DNA of 64,000 bases from Brassica napus (GCF_020379485.1 NC_063444.1:6644652-6708651), one strand, 5' to 3'. Counted from the first letter of the stretch, positions 9,409 through 20,987 are shown. The notes: generated from the letters alone by a model not told the origin. Numbers and translations are program-made.

Positions 9409-12400
9409 GGGGATCTCGACATTTTATTTTTAAAGTCCTTGTTTTGTGATTTTCTTTTAACCTACTTGATGGTTCACGATTTTTATATATAAAAGAGTTT
9501 GTTTTGATTATATCTTGCCTGATCTTACTTGAACATATAAATGATTTTGAAGAGTTGCCTAAAGGGCATAAAACCAAGTAAGAAATCATGAATGAGTATA
9601 GTAAGCATAGTAAAGAAACTATGGCAAAGGCATTGCCTTAAAAGGCAGTATACACACCCAAAAGAACATGTGACCCATTGAAGTTATAATGTATGGTTTC
9701 CAAGTAGAAACAATGGGTAAGGAAGGAAACAAGTTCCTTTAGATTTTAAGAAGAAAAACGCCTAAGACCTTGAAAGAAAGTGGTCGAGACTATACCTATG
9801 ATCTCTACTGATTTAAAACTATGCTATAAGATCAGTATGATAAAGAGGCAAGAGATGTGGTAACCATATTGAGATAATACCACGAAATTTTACACTATAT
9901 GGCATGATAGGATTAGCCATCATAAAGTCTAAACCTGATGCAAAGATTGAAAAGGCACAGAGTTATCCCGTAAAAGATCTCACGTTATGAAACATGTACA
10001 CAAAGGGAAACTCATTAGGCTTAATCGTCCCAAGCACCACGACCTTATAGTATGGTCATGAGGGGGGAGAGAGGATAAACCCATGATCAATACTACAAGT
10101 TCGTGTACCACTATGGTCTAAGACCATGTTATATGGCTCGGTCATTACCCGGCCATAAAGGACCATTCCTCGGCCGTAGAGGCCATGATACAAACAGCCA
10201 AACCAAAGAGGCCATTACCCAGCTGAAGAGACCATGAGAATAAACGGCTCGGCCATGACTTGGTCGTGACTTGGCCGCACACGTTCCATTACCTATAAAG
10301 GTTCGGCCAAGTAAGTCATTACCTATAAAAGGTTCGGCCATGTAAGCCATTATCTATAAGACTAAGATTCTAAAGTCTATAAGCTTGGAGACATTATGAA
10401 TTGACATGTATAAGAATGATAATATGCATCAGGCCATATAAGTGAGCATAGATATTCCCATCTCAGATTGAATATGGGTCATAAAACCAGACATACACCA
10501 TCTTAAGAGATTTTGAATAAACCACCACATACATACATGTGCCGTCTAAGATGGAACCTCAGAAGAGGATTGGGAATATATAAGAATAAGATCTTCTCCA
10601 CGAAATCAAAAGGACCGAGAGCCAAAACATGGGTGATCAAATAGTGGCCAGGTACGGATTACATGAAACAAATGAATCCGTATATTAAAGGAGAAAGATT
10701 ATAAGCTGGACAAAGAAAGATTAAAAGAATGATAAGAATGGTTTTAACTATCATTGTCTTGGCAAAGATCCTCGGACTAGAGATTATAATTTAAGACGTC
10801 CAAAGAAAGATTATATAAAGCTAGCTGATTGAGAAGCTAATCGAAATACCAGAGACTGGCCCGAGAAATGACTAACCAGCTTAGCACCAAATGAATGTCC
10901 TAGAAGAGACATAATCAAGTTGCTATAGAGTCTATACAAGATAGACCAAGTGTTCCATAAGATAAAGGAATCTCAGATAGAAAAATGGTGCATAGAATAC
11001 ATATCCGAGATTATAAGAGAAACCATACCAGACATTGAGAAAAGGCTGCGCAGCTACACATCTAAGGTACCAAACCATGTAGTCTTGGGACGCCAAGCTA
11101 CTAGGTAACAAAGGTCCTAGATAACAAAATCTCAAAGTGATTAGATCATGTGTGGAACATAATGGAACCACATGAAAGTGTCGACACACACACACACATT
11201 TGTATAAAAATACATAAAGTTATAGCACTTGAACATAAAGAGATGAACGAAGGTCATGAACCCACGAAAGAGTACTCATACAATCATAAAAGATCATAGA
11301 GATTAGAAAAGATAAAACGTGGAGGTTCAAAGTATCTAAAAGAGAGATGGGCGTATTGGCCATATACATATACATAAACGCCATCTGATAAACCAGTGAA
11401 ATAGATGGATCTTGTGAGATAAAGAAACCGTGAGAGAAGGCACATGATCACGAGGTCTAAGAGTGTTCATGTCTTCCTACTTAACATCATTAGATCATAG
11501 CTTGTTACACAAGGTACTCACATAAATCAAAGGAACAGATTATAAGGAGATAAACTCCTATGTGGTGGATGCTGCTACAGATTTTCGAAATTGAAAATGG
11601 TCTGGTCATAAGAAAAGAAATTAGATACAAATGATGTAGTAAGCAGCATATGGATCACTGGATAAGATGAAAAAACAACTTCGTTCCTAAGCTGATTCAT
11701 GGACTGAAACATAAATCAGCTGCATATAGTATGTAAAAGAAAGTGATCACACATGATCATTGATCTTGGAGTTGTATAAAAGACAATCCAATATAGTCCA
11801 TATATTTGAAATTCCTTGTGATTATACTAAACCTAAAAGAGGTTAGTAGGCATAGAATAAATCTATGTGGGTGTCCGACCAAAAGCGTCTGGCCCCGGCC
11901 CTTCAAACTAAAGATGTCCGACTCTGTCCGTCTAAGGGCGTCCGGCTCTTCAGAAAAGAACGTCTGGCTCTTCTACTAGACGCGTCCGACTTTTAAGTCT
12001 AAAAGGCGTCTAGCACTTCTTCTTGATCACGGGCTAGTAGAGACAAAAGATCAACCGGATACAAATGTATTGTAGTCCATAAGCTTGTGAGAGCCGAGAT
12101 CTATGACCTAATAATATATATTTTACTGTGTGATATAATCCACAGCAACAGAGGTCATGAGACACCATCAAGAGATGGATAAAGGACTACAATGTCCGAG
12201 ATAGATATGGTACTGCCTAAAGCACGGAAATATCGATGTCCACATGTGAGATACATGAGAGTGTTCGGCCACAGAGCCATAATGAGAGATTATAAAACTC
12301 ACAGCAATGATCATTGATCTTGAACACTCATGAGACAAATAGTGGACATGTATAGACGAGGTCTATGACCCATACATGAATCGGCCAGATCGAGACATAG

Positions 12401-12745
12401 GTTCATGATACCCATGTCTAGTACATTGTCCATAAGTACTTATTTTGTCCGACCAAAGTAAAGAGTTAAGAGTAGACGATCACGTCTAGACTATGGACAT
12501 ATGCAAACACGATTTGCAAAGACCCAATAAGTGATCTCCGAGGACAATGTGATTCACATTGCTTAGCACATATGCTTTACCGGGACACTCGATGTCAAAG
12601 GACATGAGAAACGACCTAAGAGGTCGAAGTGGTCTAGTTACGGCTTAGTAATAAAACTGGCCGATTACTTCCCATCCTATACATACAGGAAATATCACGC
12701 ACAAGATGCGTAGAATGTAGAACCTACACTGAGGTTCACATCAGT
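9409..12745 (+). other. Copia-B non-coding interior (pol-free, repeat-rich)
   Basis: About 3.3 kb of transposon interior without recognisable pol motifs in any frame. It holds clusters of short degenerate repeats. A roughly 30-bp unit (CATTACCTATAAAGGTTCGG core) repeats two and a half times at 10287-10360, and GCGTCCGAC/GTCTGGCTCTT-like words recur at 11870-12015. The composition is not that of a decayed pol gene, so the region appears substituted rather than merely mutated. Confidence 0.6.
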
Positions 12746-12875
12746 GGGAGTAGTGCGTGTTGTACTCTTTTTTCATCATCATAGTTTTGTCCCACTGGGT
12801 TTTCCTGATAAGGTTTTAATGAGGCAACATGAAGCGTACTACAGATCCTGTATGGTTATGCCATCCAAGGGGGAG
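12746..12875 (+). other. Copia-B 3' segment and polypurine tract
   Basis: Closely similar, also when translated (VLFFHHHSFVPLGFP), to the 3' segment of Copia-D (minus strand, 35194-35330). It ends with polypurine tract CCAAGGGGGAG at about 12865-12875 directly before the 3' LTR. Confidence 0.75.
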
Positions 12876-13207
12876 TGTTATAAATCATGGAGTGGATTGC
12901 CATTAACCAAGCCCTGCCCAAGACCGGTCCAATACATAGAAGATAGAGAGAGGTTCGGAAACCCTAGAGAGAGGAGAGAGAGAGAGCCGACTTCAGGAGA
13001 GAGAGAGACGGCAACAAAATTAGGAGAAAAGGAAACCCTATTTCCTTTTCCTTATAAGTTTATGTTTTAGTAGTTTTCCTAAATCTAGATGGATTAGGAT
13101 ATGTATTCTTTCCATTTATCTTTATCTTGTAATCCTTATATAAAGGAACCCCTATGATCATTAATAAACACATAAATATTCGGTTTCTAAACTCTCTAAT
13201 TACAATA
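12876..13207 (+). repeat. Copia-B 3' LTR
   Basis: 332 bp, aligned end to end with 6774-7104. It ends TACAATA, with the last CA mutated to TA, and is followed by target duplication GTTTC at 13208-13212. Confidence 0.9.
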
Positions 13208-13699
13208 GTTTCATATTTTTTACTTGGATTTGTGTGCTCTCTCACACGTGTTTGTCTTTTCTCAGGTAGAAGAAACTAATGGAGCTTGGCGCACAAAAGC
13301 TATTCCCGATCCCACTTTGATGCCTCAAGGAAGAACCTATGCGAGGTATCTTCTTCTTTTTGCCTTTCTCTGGTACGTAATGCTACCCTTCGGTTCCAAT
13401 GAGATTCTGATGGGTAAATAGTTTAGCTCATCATTGTTCCCTTAATATTTCAGCTCCTCACATCCTTCCTTGTTTTGATGATTCTCAGTGTCTTGGTTAG
13501 GCGTGGTTTACGTTGGTTAGGTTAGTGCTACCATTGCAGAAAAGATAAGCAAGCTTGGTTTTTGCTTATTTGTAGGAAAGAAGCTGTTACGTTGCTTAAG
13601 AAAGCGGATTTTGGGAATTTTGATAAAAAAGTGGCAGCAAGCAGGTTCAGGAGGAGGTGGGCAATACAGGTGCTTGGTAAGTCCAAAAGTTTTTGTTTT

Positions 13700-15470
13700 T
13701 GTTTTGGCCAATGAGAAGACTATAAGTTAAATATTGTTGTGATTTTGACTCTCCCTTCTTCTTCTTTTGCGAGTTTTCTTTGTCACCTCATGACTGGTTT
13801 TCTTCGCCTCTTCCTCTCTTTTTTTCTTTCTCGTGAGACTCTGTCACCCTTTCTCACTTAGGTAAGCAAGTCTCATTCATTTTTATAGGTAGCAACTTGT
13901 AGTCTCTCACTTAGCTGACGTGTCCTGTTGATAGCAATCCCTGTATCATAATCCTCCCTCTCAAACAACCTTGTCCACAAGGTTTAAAAGATGGGAACCC
14001 TTTCTACATATGAGAGATGGTTAGAGTGCTAATCAGTTCGTGCATTATAGTCAGCTTCTCAAACTCACAGCCTGTAGTATGATCTCTGATGATGCAGCTT
14101 CTCTGCTCTTTCTTCTACTGACTGTAAAATTTTGACTCTTTATTTATATTCTCAGTCTTGCGCTTCCATCTATGCCACACTTCTGTAGTGACCTGCAACA
14201 TTTCCTTGAATTTGTATTTAAAGTGCCAAGTCTTGGAACACTTCCTTTTATGCTCAATCTGTCTCCATTCTACACACTTCATCCAATGAGAGAACTCCAT
14301 TAAAGAGTATCAAGAACTCAGAACAAAGATGAACAAGACTCTAACAAACTCTCAATCTATTTTCTGCTTAATCCTAAGAGGAAAGGAGCTCTTGTTTTTA
14401 TAAGTAGCAACTTAATTGTAGTCTCTCACTTAGCTGACGTGTCGGTTGATAGCAATCACCATACCTAACTCTTGAGAATCTCCTTCATCATCAACTTCTT
14501 TGCCTTCTTCTCACCATAACCGATTATGCTCATGAGCTTCTTGTGCTTCACGCCTCATCTCTTGTTTTTGAGGCATCTCCTCTTATGGTTCCTTTTCCTT
14601 CTCCTTGAGCCCTGGGCTCCATCTTCTTGTTCACCACGTGAGCTTGTGTGGCTTCTTTGTCTTTGTTGTTTCTTGTTCATCTGTTTGGTTCTACTTCGAT
14701 CATTGCTTATCCAACCGGTTCGTGCTCCCTTTCGTTCTTAGGTGAGCTTCATTTGTTCTCGCTTAAGTTTTGCTTTGATCATTGCTTCTCAACCAGCTTC
14801 TTCTTTCACCATCATGTGCCCTCTAATTCTTCAAATCACCACCTCGGCTTCTTTAGCCTTAGAATATTTGATTCTTTGAACCTTCACCTTGATTTCTGAC
14901 CAAGGCTCTCTCCCATCTTCAGCTTTGAACATCTCTGGTTCTTCAGCTTCAAACATTGATTTAGACTTCATTGGCTTCATTGTTCAGTTGCTGTTTATCT
15001 CCTCCATATCTCTGATGGTTGAGAATATCCAGCAACTCCCACAGCTTCCTATCATCTTTGATCTCCACCATTGTCTTCTTCCTTCTTCTTTATGTTTCCC
15101 TCTGGGAGACAACTTTCTTCTTTGTTCATGTGCCTCAGGTTCTTCTCTTGTAGCCTTATTTACTCCAGCACCATGTGAAACCACTGTTCTTCTCAAGCCG
15201 CCTTTTTCTCACGTTCTCAGCTGCATGAAGAGCTCCATTATGGTTGGCTTCATCTCATTCTTCTTATCTTGTTTAGCTTTCTTCTTCTCCACCTTGACAG
15301 GGGTTCTCTGTCCCCTAATCAATATCCAGAAACACCTTTTCTTCTTCTCGCACACCTTCTTCTTCTTCTTTTTTGTAGCTTCTTGTAAGCTACTCTTCTT
15401 TGTTCTTCTTTTCTTGGATATTTAATAAGGTTTAGTCTCAACAATTATGAATTTTTTAACATGGAAGCAA
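13700..15470 (-). mobile_element. Old LTR-retroelement debris inside an intron of the degenerate host gene
   Basis: A roughly 60-bp block (GCAACTT, TAGTCTCTCACTTAGCTGACGTGT, GATAGCAATC) occurs at about 13888-13950 and again at 14402-14458. On the minus strand each copy reads like an LTR start preceded by a purine run (GAGGGAGGAT at about 13953-13962). The CT-rich plus strand at 14460-15425 corresponds to a GA-rich minus strand with gag-like charged peptide (EAEEPEMFKAEDGREPW). There is no intact frame and the boundaries are uncertain. Ty3/gypsy origin is a guess. Confidence 0.35.
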
Positions 15471-15575
15471 ACAGGACATAGGCAGCTCAAGCACCACCAA
15501 GAGTTATGTTGATTCCAAAGGGAGATTTGTTGATCAATCAGGATTTACTTGGATTGGAGCACCTGTAAGCGATGA

Positions 15576-15659
15576 CGAATCTACACCTCCTGGCGTTAAG
15601 GAAACATAAATAGATGTCGAATCTACACCTCCTGGCGTTAAGGAAACAGAAATAGACGC
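15576..15659 (+). repeat. 42-bp tandem duplication in the last pseudogene exon
   Basis: Two 42-bp units (15576-15617 and 15618-15659) each encode the same 14-residue unit containing ESTPPGVKET. Unit 1 reads ACA TAA where unit 2 reads ACA GAA, so the first copy carries an in-frame stop. Confidence 0.85.
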
Positions 15660-15807
15660 TTTTGTGGATATGGAGACCTTGAAATTTACAAGTCCTGAGA
15701 AGGTTTTTCTTCTACAGCCTGAGATCTCCAGGATACTAGACGCTATGGGAGATGATACGGTCAAGTACAAGCTTGAAGTTATCCTTGCTAAAGATGACAA
15801 AATATGA

Positions 15808-15979
15808 ATTTCATGAACAAAATATCACCAAATGCAGTTTGTATTTCCATAAAACTCAGCTTGACAAGCCATGGTTTCTTTGATGGTAGATACATTTTTG
15901 TTACCGTGCTCGTTGATTCCGAGGTTTGGACCATCTAGCACAAATCTTGTGCAGAATGAAATATTTAATAAACGTAGAT
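15808..15979. other. Downstream flank of the degenerate gene
   Basis: AT-rich with no coding signal; possibly old 3' UTR. Confidence 0.3.
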
Positions 15980-17350
15980 TGAAAAGGTATCAAGTTATAA
16001 TCATTTTGTTAAAAGATATGTAGTTTATTGATAATGACTTTTTACAATCCTATGTCAAAGTAGCAAAGATAGATGTCAATCCAATCCTAAGCGATCATAA
16101 AACAAGAGAATGCAAGTAATTCTTAATCTAAGTACAATCAAGGTAGTTAAGTGATTTCAATTCAAGAACCAAACAAACAAGAACAATATCTAAAGGTTTC
16201 AATCAAATGATAATATAGAACCCATGGGCTTAAGGCAATTGATTTAAGGCAATTAATTTCCAAGTCAATATGTTAACTTTAAGCAATCAAAAGTTCTTAT
16301 AGGTCTAGAAAACAAATAAAGATCAATTATTTCCCAAGGTAAAGATCTCTATGCAATCATGAATCAAACATCAATTCCCATTGGTTCAAATCATTCAAGC
16401 ATGCATTATATTCAAGTTTACTAACCATCTAGCAATCCTAACATCAAACCCCTTTGGTTATTCAAGCTAGAACAATATTAAGTTCAATCAAACATTTTAA
16501 CAAATACCTTCCGGTTTAAAATGGCTTATTATCAAGATGAGAATGATCAAATCAAATCAAGCATTAAGAACACTTAATATGTATAGAAGCAAATAAATTT
16601 AATCATTAAACACCTTAACTCTTCACTAATCACCATAAATCTACCTAACCCATAGATTCAAAAGATAACTACTCACTAGTCACCATGATAGACTTTAAAC
16701 CATTTAAGACTAATCATGATTAGTGATCAAGATAATCCAACAAACACAAAAGAATAAGAGAAAAAGAGACTAAAGATTGAATCTTTCACCCAAAATATCA
16801 ATGTGTTTAGATAGAAAATGAGATAATCTCTAAGATTAGACTTACAATGTATTTATAGTAGCTTAGAAACACATGGGTAAAATGGTAAAATGCTCTGTTA
16901 CGAACCACAGCCGCGACCTCCATTTGCCTGCGAATATAGCCCGCGAAATACACCCACAGGCCGCGACCTACTCATCCCGCGATTGTCCCGTGTGAAATCA
17001 ACCGGAAGGTTTGTCGACACCTTGCCGCGACCATCACTCGTCTGCGAAGGTTGCCTGCGATCGAGAGCATGGATTCGCCGTGGCTTAGCCGCGGCTGGCT
17101 TCATCCGGCGAAGGTCGTCCGCAGTAACACCTTCTCTTTGCAGCCACCATCTGGTCGCGGTTCTCGCCTGCTACCACGCCAATCTTCATCATCTTGAACG
17201 TTTTAAGACCTCTTAAGCTCCAAAGCTTGACTAGCACTTCTCCAAACCTGCAAAACATACAAATGCAATGCAATGCAGTCTAAACAATCTTTAAATGCAT
17301 CCATATGAACTAGAATGATGCTTAGAACATGTAAGTATACATGGTATCAA
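15980..17350 (-). repeat. Possible LTR or solo LTR with GC-rich core (uncertain)
   Basis: About 900 bp of CA-rich AT sequence leads into a GC-rich block at 16900-17170 built of CCGCGACC/GCCTGCGA-like words. On the minus strand a TATA motif (CTATAAATA, about 16852-16860) lies just downstream of that block, as in an LTR promoter. TG...CA-type ends with related GGTATCA words occur near 15980 and 17349, but no target duplication was found. The open frames inside the GC block are low-complexity and not gene-like. Confidence 0.3.
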
Positions 17351-18316
17351 TTATATTTACACGACGTAACAAAACTTTAGAACGATTATTTTCATTTTGA
17401 GTTGAACATTTATATCTATGTCTACATTTGATCAAAAAAGTAACTGATTGTATATCATATACAGGAATTGGTGTTCAAAAAGAAAAAAAGAATATAAACA
17501 TGCAGATGAGAAACAAAGTTGGTTCAAATCATTAAGTCTTCACCAAAACTTGGGATTGAAAGAAAGTGAGTGATGGAGTTGAAGAGGAAGAGTGAGTAAC
17601 GAGACACACCAAATAGAGCACTCCAATGATTTCTTTGGACACAAGTTACTGATATGTGTTGGGAATGTACACTATCCTTAGCCATTTTATTGCCATCGGT
17701 AGTGAAGTAAACACCTCACTGTTTCTACTTTCACCATTATTTCCTATATCTTCTTCTCATTCTGCGTTCCAAGAATCGAAAAAAGAGAGACTAAGTTGAG
17801 ATATGGAATCAGAAAGATATAAGATTTAAGGCATTTTGTTTCTACTATTTACCTCTTTCATTACTGTCGACAAGGCGGTCTCGCACTTTCTGAAGTGTCA
17901 ACTGCCATGTCAAGCAACATGTGGATCATTCTCTGGCAAATCGGCCGCTGTGTATACACTGACAATGTTTGGCTATTACAAAAAAATGCCTTCTTGAAAT
18001 GGGGACACCTACACATTAATCCACTATTCAGCTGCATTTGTGTCTTTTGAAGAATCCTGTTTCTGAAAGTTTGTTTCCACATGGGCACACTAAGGCTCAA
18101 AAGATTACCATAAATTTAGATGTGGAAGCAGCAGATTTGAAAAGCAATTGAATAGCAATATCTGCAAAGCAACCAGATGGTGTCGTTCAGATATTTCCAA
18201 AGCTGGTAGAGGAAAACATGTATAGACATGTGAAGAAAAAGATAACTATTTCATTGAATCTATATATAATTAACAATTCCAAGACGAAAACAAGAACCCC
18301 TCATCCCCTTACCTGT
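17351..18316. other. Non-coding stretch, perhaps with eroded exons on the minus strand
   Basis: Short minus-strand exon-like bits occur (18111-18170, DIAIQLLFKSAASTSKFM; and around 17870-17960) but no continuous gene. They may belong to the degenerate minus-strand gene described next. Confidence 0.25.
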
Positions 18317-18933
18317 TGGCTGTTTTCTTCTCCTGACCATTTATCATTGAGAGGAGCCATTAACCAAATGTTCTGAACGCTCTGACTGGTTGTCTCCCTT
18401 AACCGTCAAGGAAGAAAAAAAAAGTCATTTGGCGCATACTCCCATGCTTGCTGGACTGTGAGCTCCGTCCAGATAAAATACTGCATCCAAAGAAGAATGT
18501 TGGAAAGAGGATCACTTCAGAAACGAGAGAAGGTCTTAGATGCAGCCTAGAAAAAAGTTCAACAAAGGCGAGAAAGAGCAGCTTACCATCTGAGTCAGTC
18601 TGGGAACTTCAAGTTTACCAATTTGCTGAAGCCAGGTAGAGGCAAGCGAAACTTAACTGCCTTGCAGTTAGTGGTTGCACCACTTCGAGATTCACCTGTC
18701 AATACGATGTTAAAAGCTTATCCAAAAACTAATTGGTTGACGCATACAAGAATGATAAAAGTAAAACCTAAATTACTACAATCAACCAAGCAGCACAAAC
18801 ATTTTCTGCCAAATTTGATGTAGAGTTCAATTATTAAAAATTGGGCGTACATCTAATTCGAAAGCTTTCCCTTCAAGGACACGCATGGCTTCATCAGGTT
18901 GTTTGGGGGTACTTCGGAAGCTGGAACTCCAAG
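18317..18933 (-). pseudogene. Exon-like remnants of an unrecognised minus-strand gene (3' part)
   Basis: Pieces with AG/GT borders on the minus strand: from 18933 (acceptor TTTCAG, LGVPASEVPPNNLM), 18619-18695 (acceptor ATTGACAG, donor GTAAAC; VNLEVVQPLTARQLSFACLY) and about 18317-18400 (NIWLMAPLNDKWSGEENSQQ, donor GTAAGG). They look like real exons separated by short introns, but no complete frame can be assembled. I do not recognise the family. The probable 5' partner piece is at 26917-26995, on the far side of Copia-C. Confidence 0.35.
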
Positions 18934-19429
18934 CTGAAATATGAACAAGGAAGGAAAGATTAGGCAAACCATGATGAATATTACTAAGTTACAAAAAAAG
19001 GAAGGATCCATTTTAAAGATACAAAAGTTATATTTTGTTCAAAACGGGTTTGTAACGGATCTGATTGCCCGATTTCTCGGTTAAATAAATATATAAATAT
19101 ATTAAAAAAAGAAAGTTATAGCCACCTTGAAACTTCCAGCCTTACTCACCACCAATTTTGCTATCCAAAGAGAGGAAAGAAGTCATGGCATAATATTAAA
19201 GAGGAAATAAAACTAAACTATGCTTGCCATTTTCATAGCAGCATTGGTATGCTATCATGCATAAGAGGCTTCCAAATTAGAAACCTAGAATTTCCATGTT
19301 GCCATCATATCCAAGTGAAGAAATACCACATGCCACCAGTGAGTCAACCTTTTATTTTGATTTAAGAAAATAAGTTGCATCTTCATTTGGATCTATGCAC
19401 ACTGACGACGCTACTTATCATGAAATTCT
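18934..19429. other. Intron-like sequence 3' of the Copia-C insertion
   Basis: AT-rich with no coding signal. With 26684-26916 it would form a roughly 730-bp intron once Copia-C is removed. Confidence 0.35.
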
Positions 19430-20360
19430 TGTAGACGCCGGTAAACCGGAATGACATAAACGATAAAATAAAAACGACGTTAAGGAAAATAGATGAATGT
19501 AAGAACGAATACAAGAACGATAAGAAATCGTATTCGCAAACAGACATGGAGTCGAGATATGATCTCTTTCCTTAACTCAAAATATTCGCTCCGTTAGTGA
19601 GACGAGACTGTACGAATATAGAGTCCCAGGATACAACCATGGCAGACGAATCACGCCTCACTCGTGATCGCCCTATCGAACTATAAACTCTACGAAACAT
19701 CTCGTATTTATGACTTACGGTAAGGGATTTTTGCTGTTGATTTCGATGTGAAAAATTTGAGAAATGAAGGAAGAGGAGAGACGATATTTAAAGAGACAGA
19801 GAAGACCCACTTCTTGCAACAGCTACTGCACGTGGACGAGAACCTCGCGGAGATCGAGGGAAGTTGAGTTCCGAAACTTCTTCCTCAAGACTCTCTCTTA
19901 TCTCGTTTAAAACTTTCGAGAGGATAAAAGCATGACGTTTTTATTTTCTAGACAAACTACTTGTCGTTTTAAATAAAATTGCATGCTGTTTTTTCCCGAA
20001 ATAAATGGCAAAACGTTGAGCTTAACTTAGTCCAAAAAGAATAATTCTTATTGGGCCGGAGGCCCTCCACCAAGACCCAAGACCCAAGACCCAAGCCTAA
20101 GCCCACGCCGAGCCGACCGGACGGCGGCGGCGGTGCGCGCGTGGGGAGCCTTCTGTTCCTCCAAGCTGTTTAAACCAAGGAGAGTCTGATAACATATATA
20201 TGCATCACAACTTCACCTTGTTTAGTCGATGTGGGACTTTGTCCATTCTCATCATTTCCATTGGCTTATCTGGGCTTTTTCATTCAACAGCCCATCTCAT
20301 TTCTTTTCATAATTTTCTAATTATTGTTTAAGCCATTGGGCTAAACTAATTGGTCCAACA
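19430..20360 (-). repeat. Copia-C 3' LTR
   Basis: 931 bp, similar to 25768-26683. It carries a 12-base palindrome-like CCGGTAAACCGG near the end and a GC-rich GGCGGCGGCGG stretch around 20124. The polypurine tract (GTGGGGGAT on the minus strand, 20361-20369) adjoins it. Confidence 0.9.
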
Positions 20361-20987
20361 ATCCCCCACATGAATAGAAATGACTCTAAACATATGCAAA
20401 CTAAATGCAGACTCGATAGACTCTAAAAAACTATACTTATTCTAATCCTGACTAGACTAGACAGACTTATCGAGAGTGTTTGCGAAAAATTCACTGTGTT
20501 TGAGTTGGTGGCATTTTTAAGCCTTTAACCACTCATAGTTAATATCTGTCGGGTTTACTTTACCAGGAGGTGAACATGATGCCTTGAACCAACCAGTGTT
20601 TTATGTAGACCGAGACAACATGCATAACGCAGCTTCATTTTCTCGTAGAACTTAGTTCTCTATTGTGTTCATTGTGGCCCTGAACTATTCCTGGTTTTCA
20701 TGAGTGAACTTAGAGAATATAGCCTTGCATTCATTCTCCTAGAAAAGGTCCCATTTCACACTCATTAGGTGATTGACCATGAAAAGTATTGTGTAATACT
20801 CCGCTTAAGAAGCTTTGGAATCATTAAAAGCTTATGCTTATCCTTCTCATATTTGTTAGCACTTTTATCATCTTAGGAGCTGTGAAGAGACTACTTGTCT
20901 CAAGTACTTTGGTTAGATTCTGTTTGATTTTGTTTTCCCTTTGAACCTACGTCTTGGGATCTCCAGTCATGATAGGTAGGGTTGCAA

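Larger units (their letters stand above)
6774..13207 (+). mobile_element. Copia-B: gag-only, non-autonomous LTR retrotransposon
   Basis: LTRs at 6774-7104 and 12876-13207 (TGTTATAAATC to TACAACA/TACAATA) are flanked by an exact 5-bp target duplication GTTTC at 6769-6773 and 13208-13212. The LTRs differ at about 16 of 331 positions plus two small indels, near 5 percent, so this copy is much older than Copia-A. The interior has a tRNA-type primer site, a damaged gag and a polypurine tract, but I see no protease, integrase, reverse transcriptase or RNase H in its roughly 5.8 kb. LTR ends, primer site, gag and the 3' segment resemble Copia-D, so it probably belongs to a family mobilised in trans. 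Confidence 0.9.
6229..15807 (+). pseudogene. Degenerate, unrecognised multi-exon host gene split by retroelements
   Basis: Short exon-like pieces with GT/AG borders line up on the plus strand: 6229-6281 (MSYSHQKRGGKARLE, then in-frame TAG at 6274), 6384-6464 (HAKINGKELDRPDITQIW), about 6546-6575, 6603-6647 (GIVDERKVVKQHLL), 6726-6746, 13270-13345 (AWRTKAIPDPTLMPQGRTYA), 13540-13557, 13576-13676 (ADFGNFDKKVAASRFRRRWA) and 15475-15807 (GRFVDQSGFTWIGAP, ending KYKLEVILAKDDKI and TGA at 15805). Several junctions keep phase, but TAG at 6274 and TAA at 15606 break the frame and the entry into the last piece is out of phase. Copia-B sits in one intron with an exact target duplication, and older repeat debris fills another. 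I do not recognise the protein. Exon borders are manual guesses, and a live variant with different splicing is possible but less likely. Confidence 0.45.

Noticed and set aside
10120..10360. Spaced GGCC-containing repeats as a CRISPR-like array
   Set aside because: Units are imperfect, spacing is irregular, and the context is a plant retrotransposon interior.
14526..15425. Several overlapping plus-strand open frames rich in Leu, Ser and Phe
   Set aside because: They come from a CT-rich strand opposite a decayed, charged retroelement reading direction; no domain or gene structure.
16890..17273. Overlapping open frames on both strands in the GC-rich block
   Set aside because: All are products of stop-poor GC-rich repetitive DNA with Arg/Pro-rich, non-family-like composition and no splice or promoter context as genes.
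17339..17349. TGGTATCA near 17343 as a primer-binding site for a plus-strand copia
   Set aside because: Only the first eight bases match (TGGTATCAATT, not AGAGC), and no gag or pol follows.
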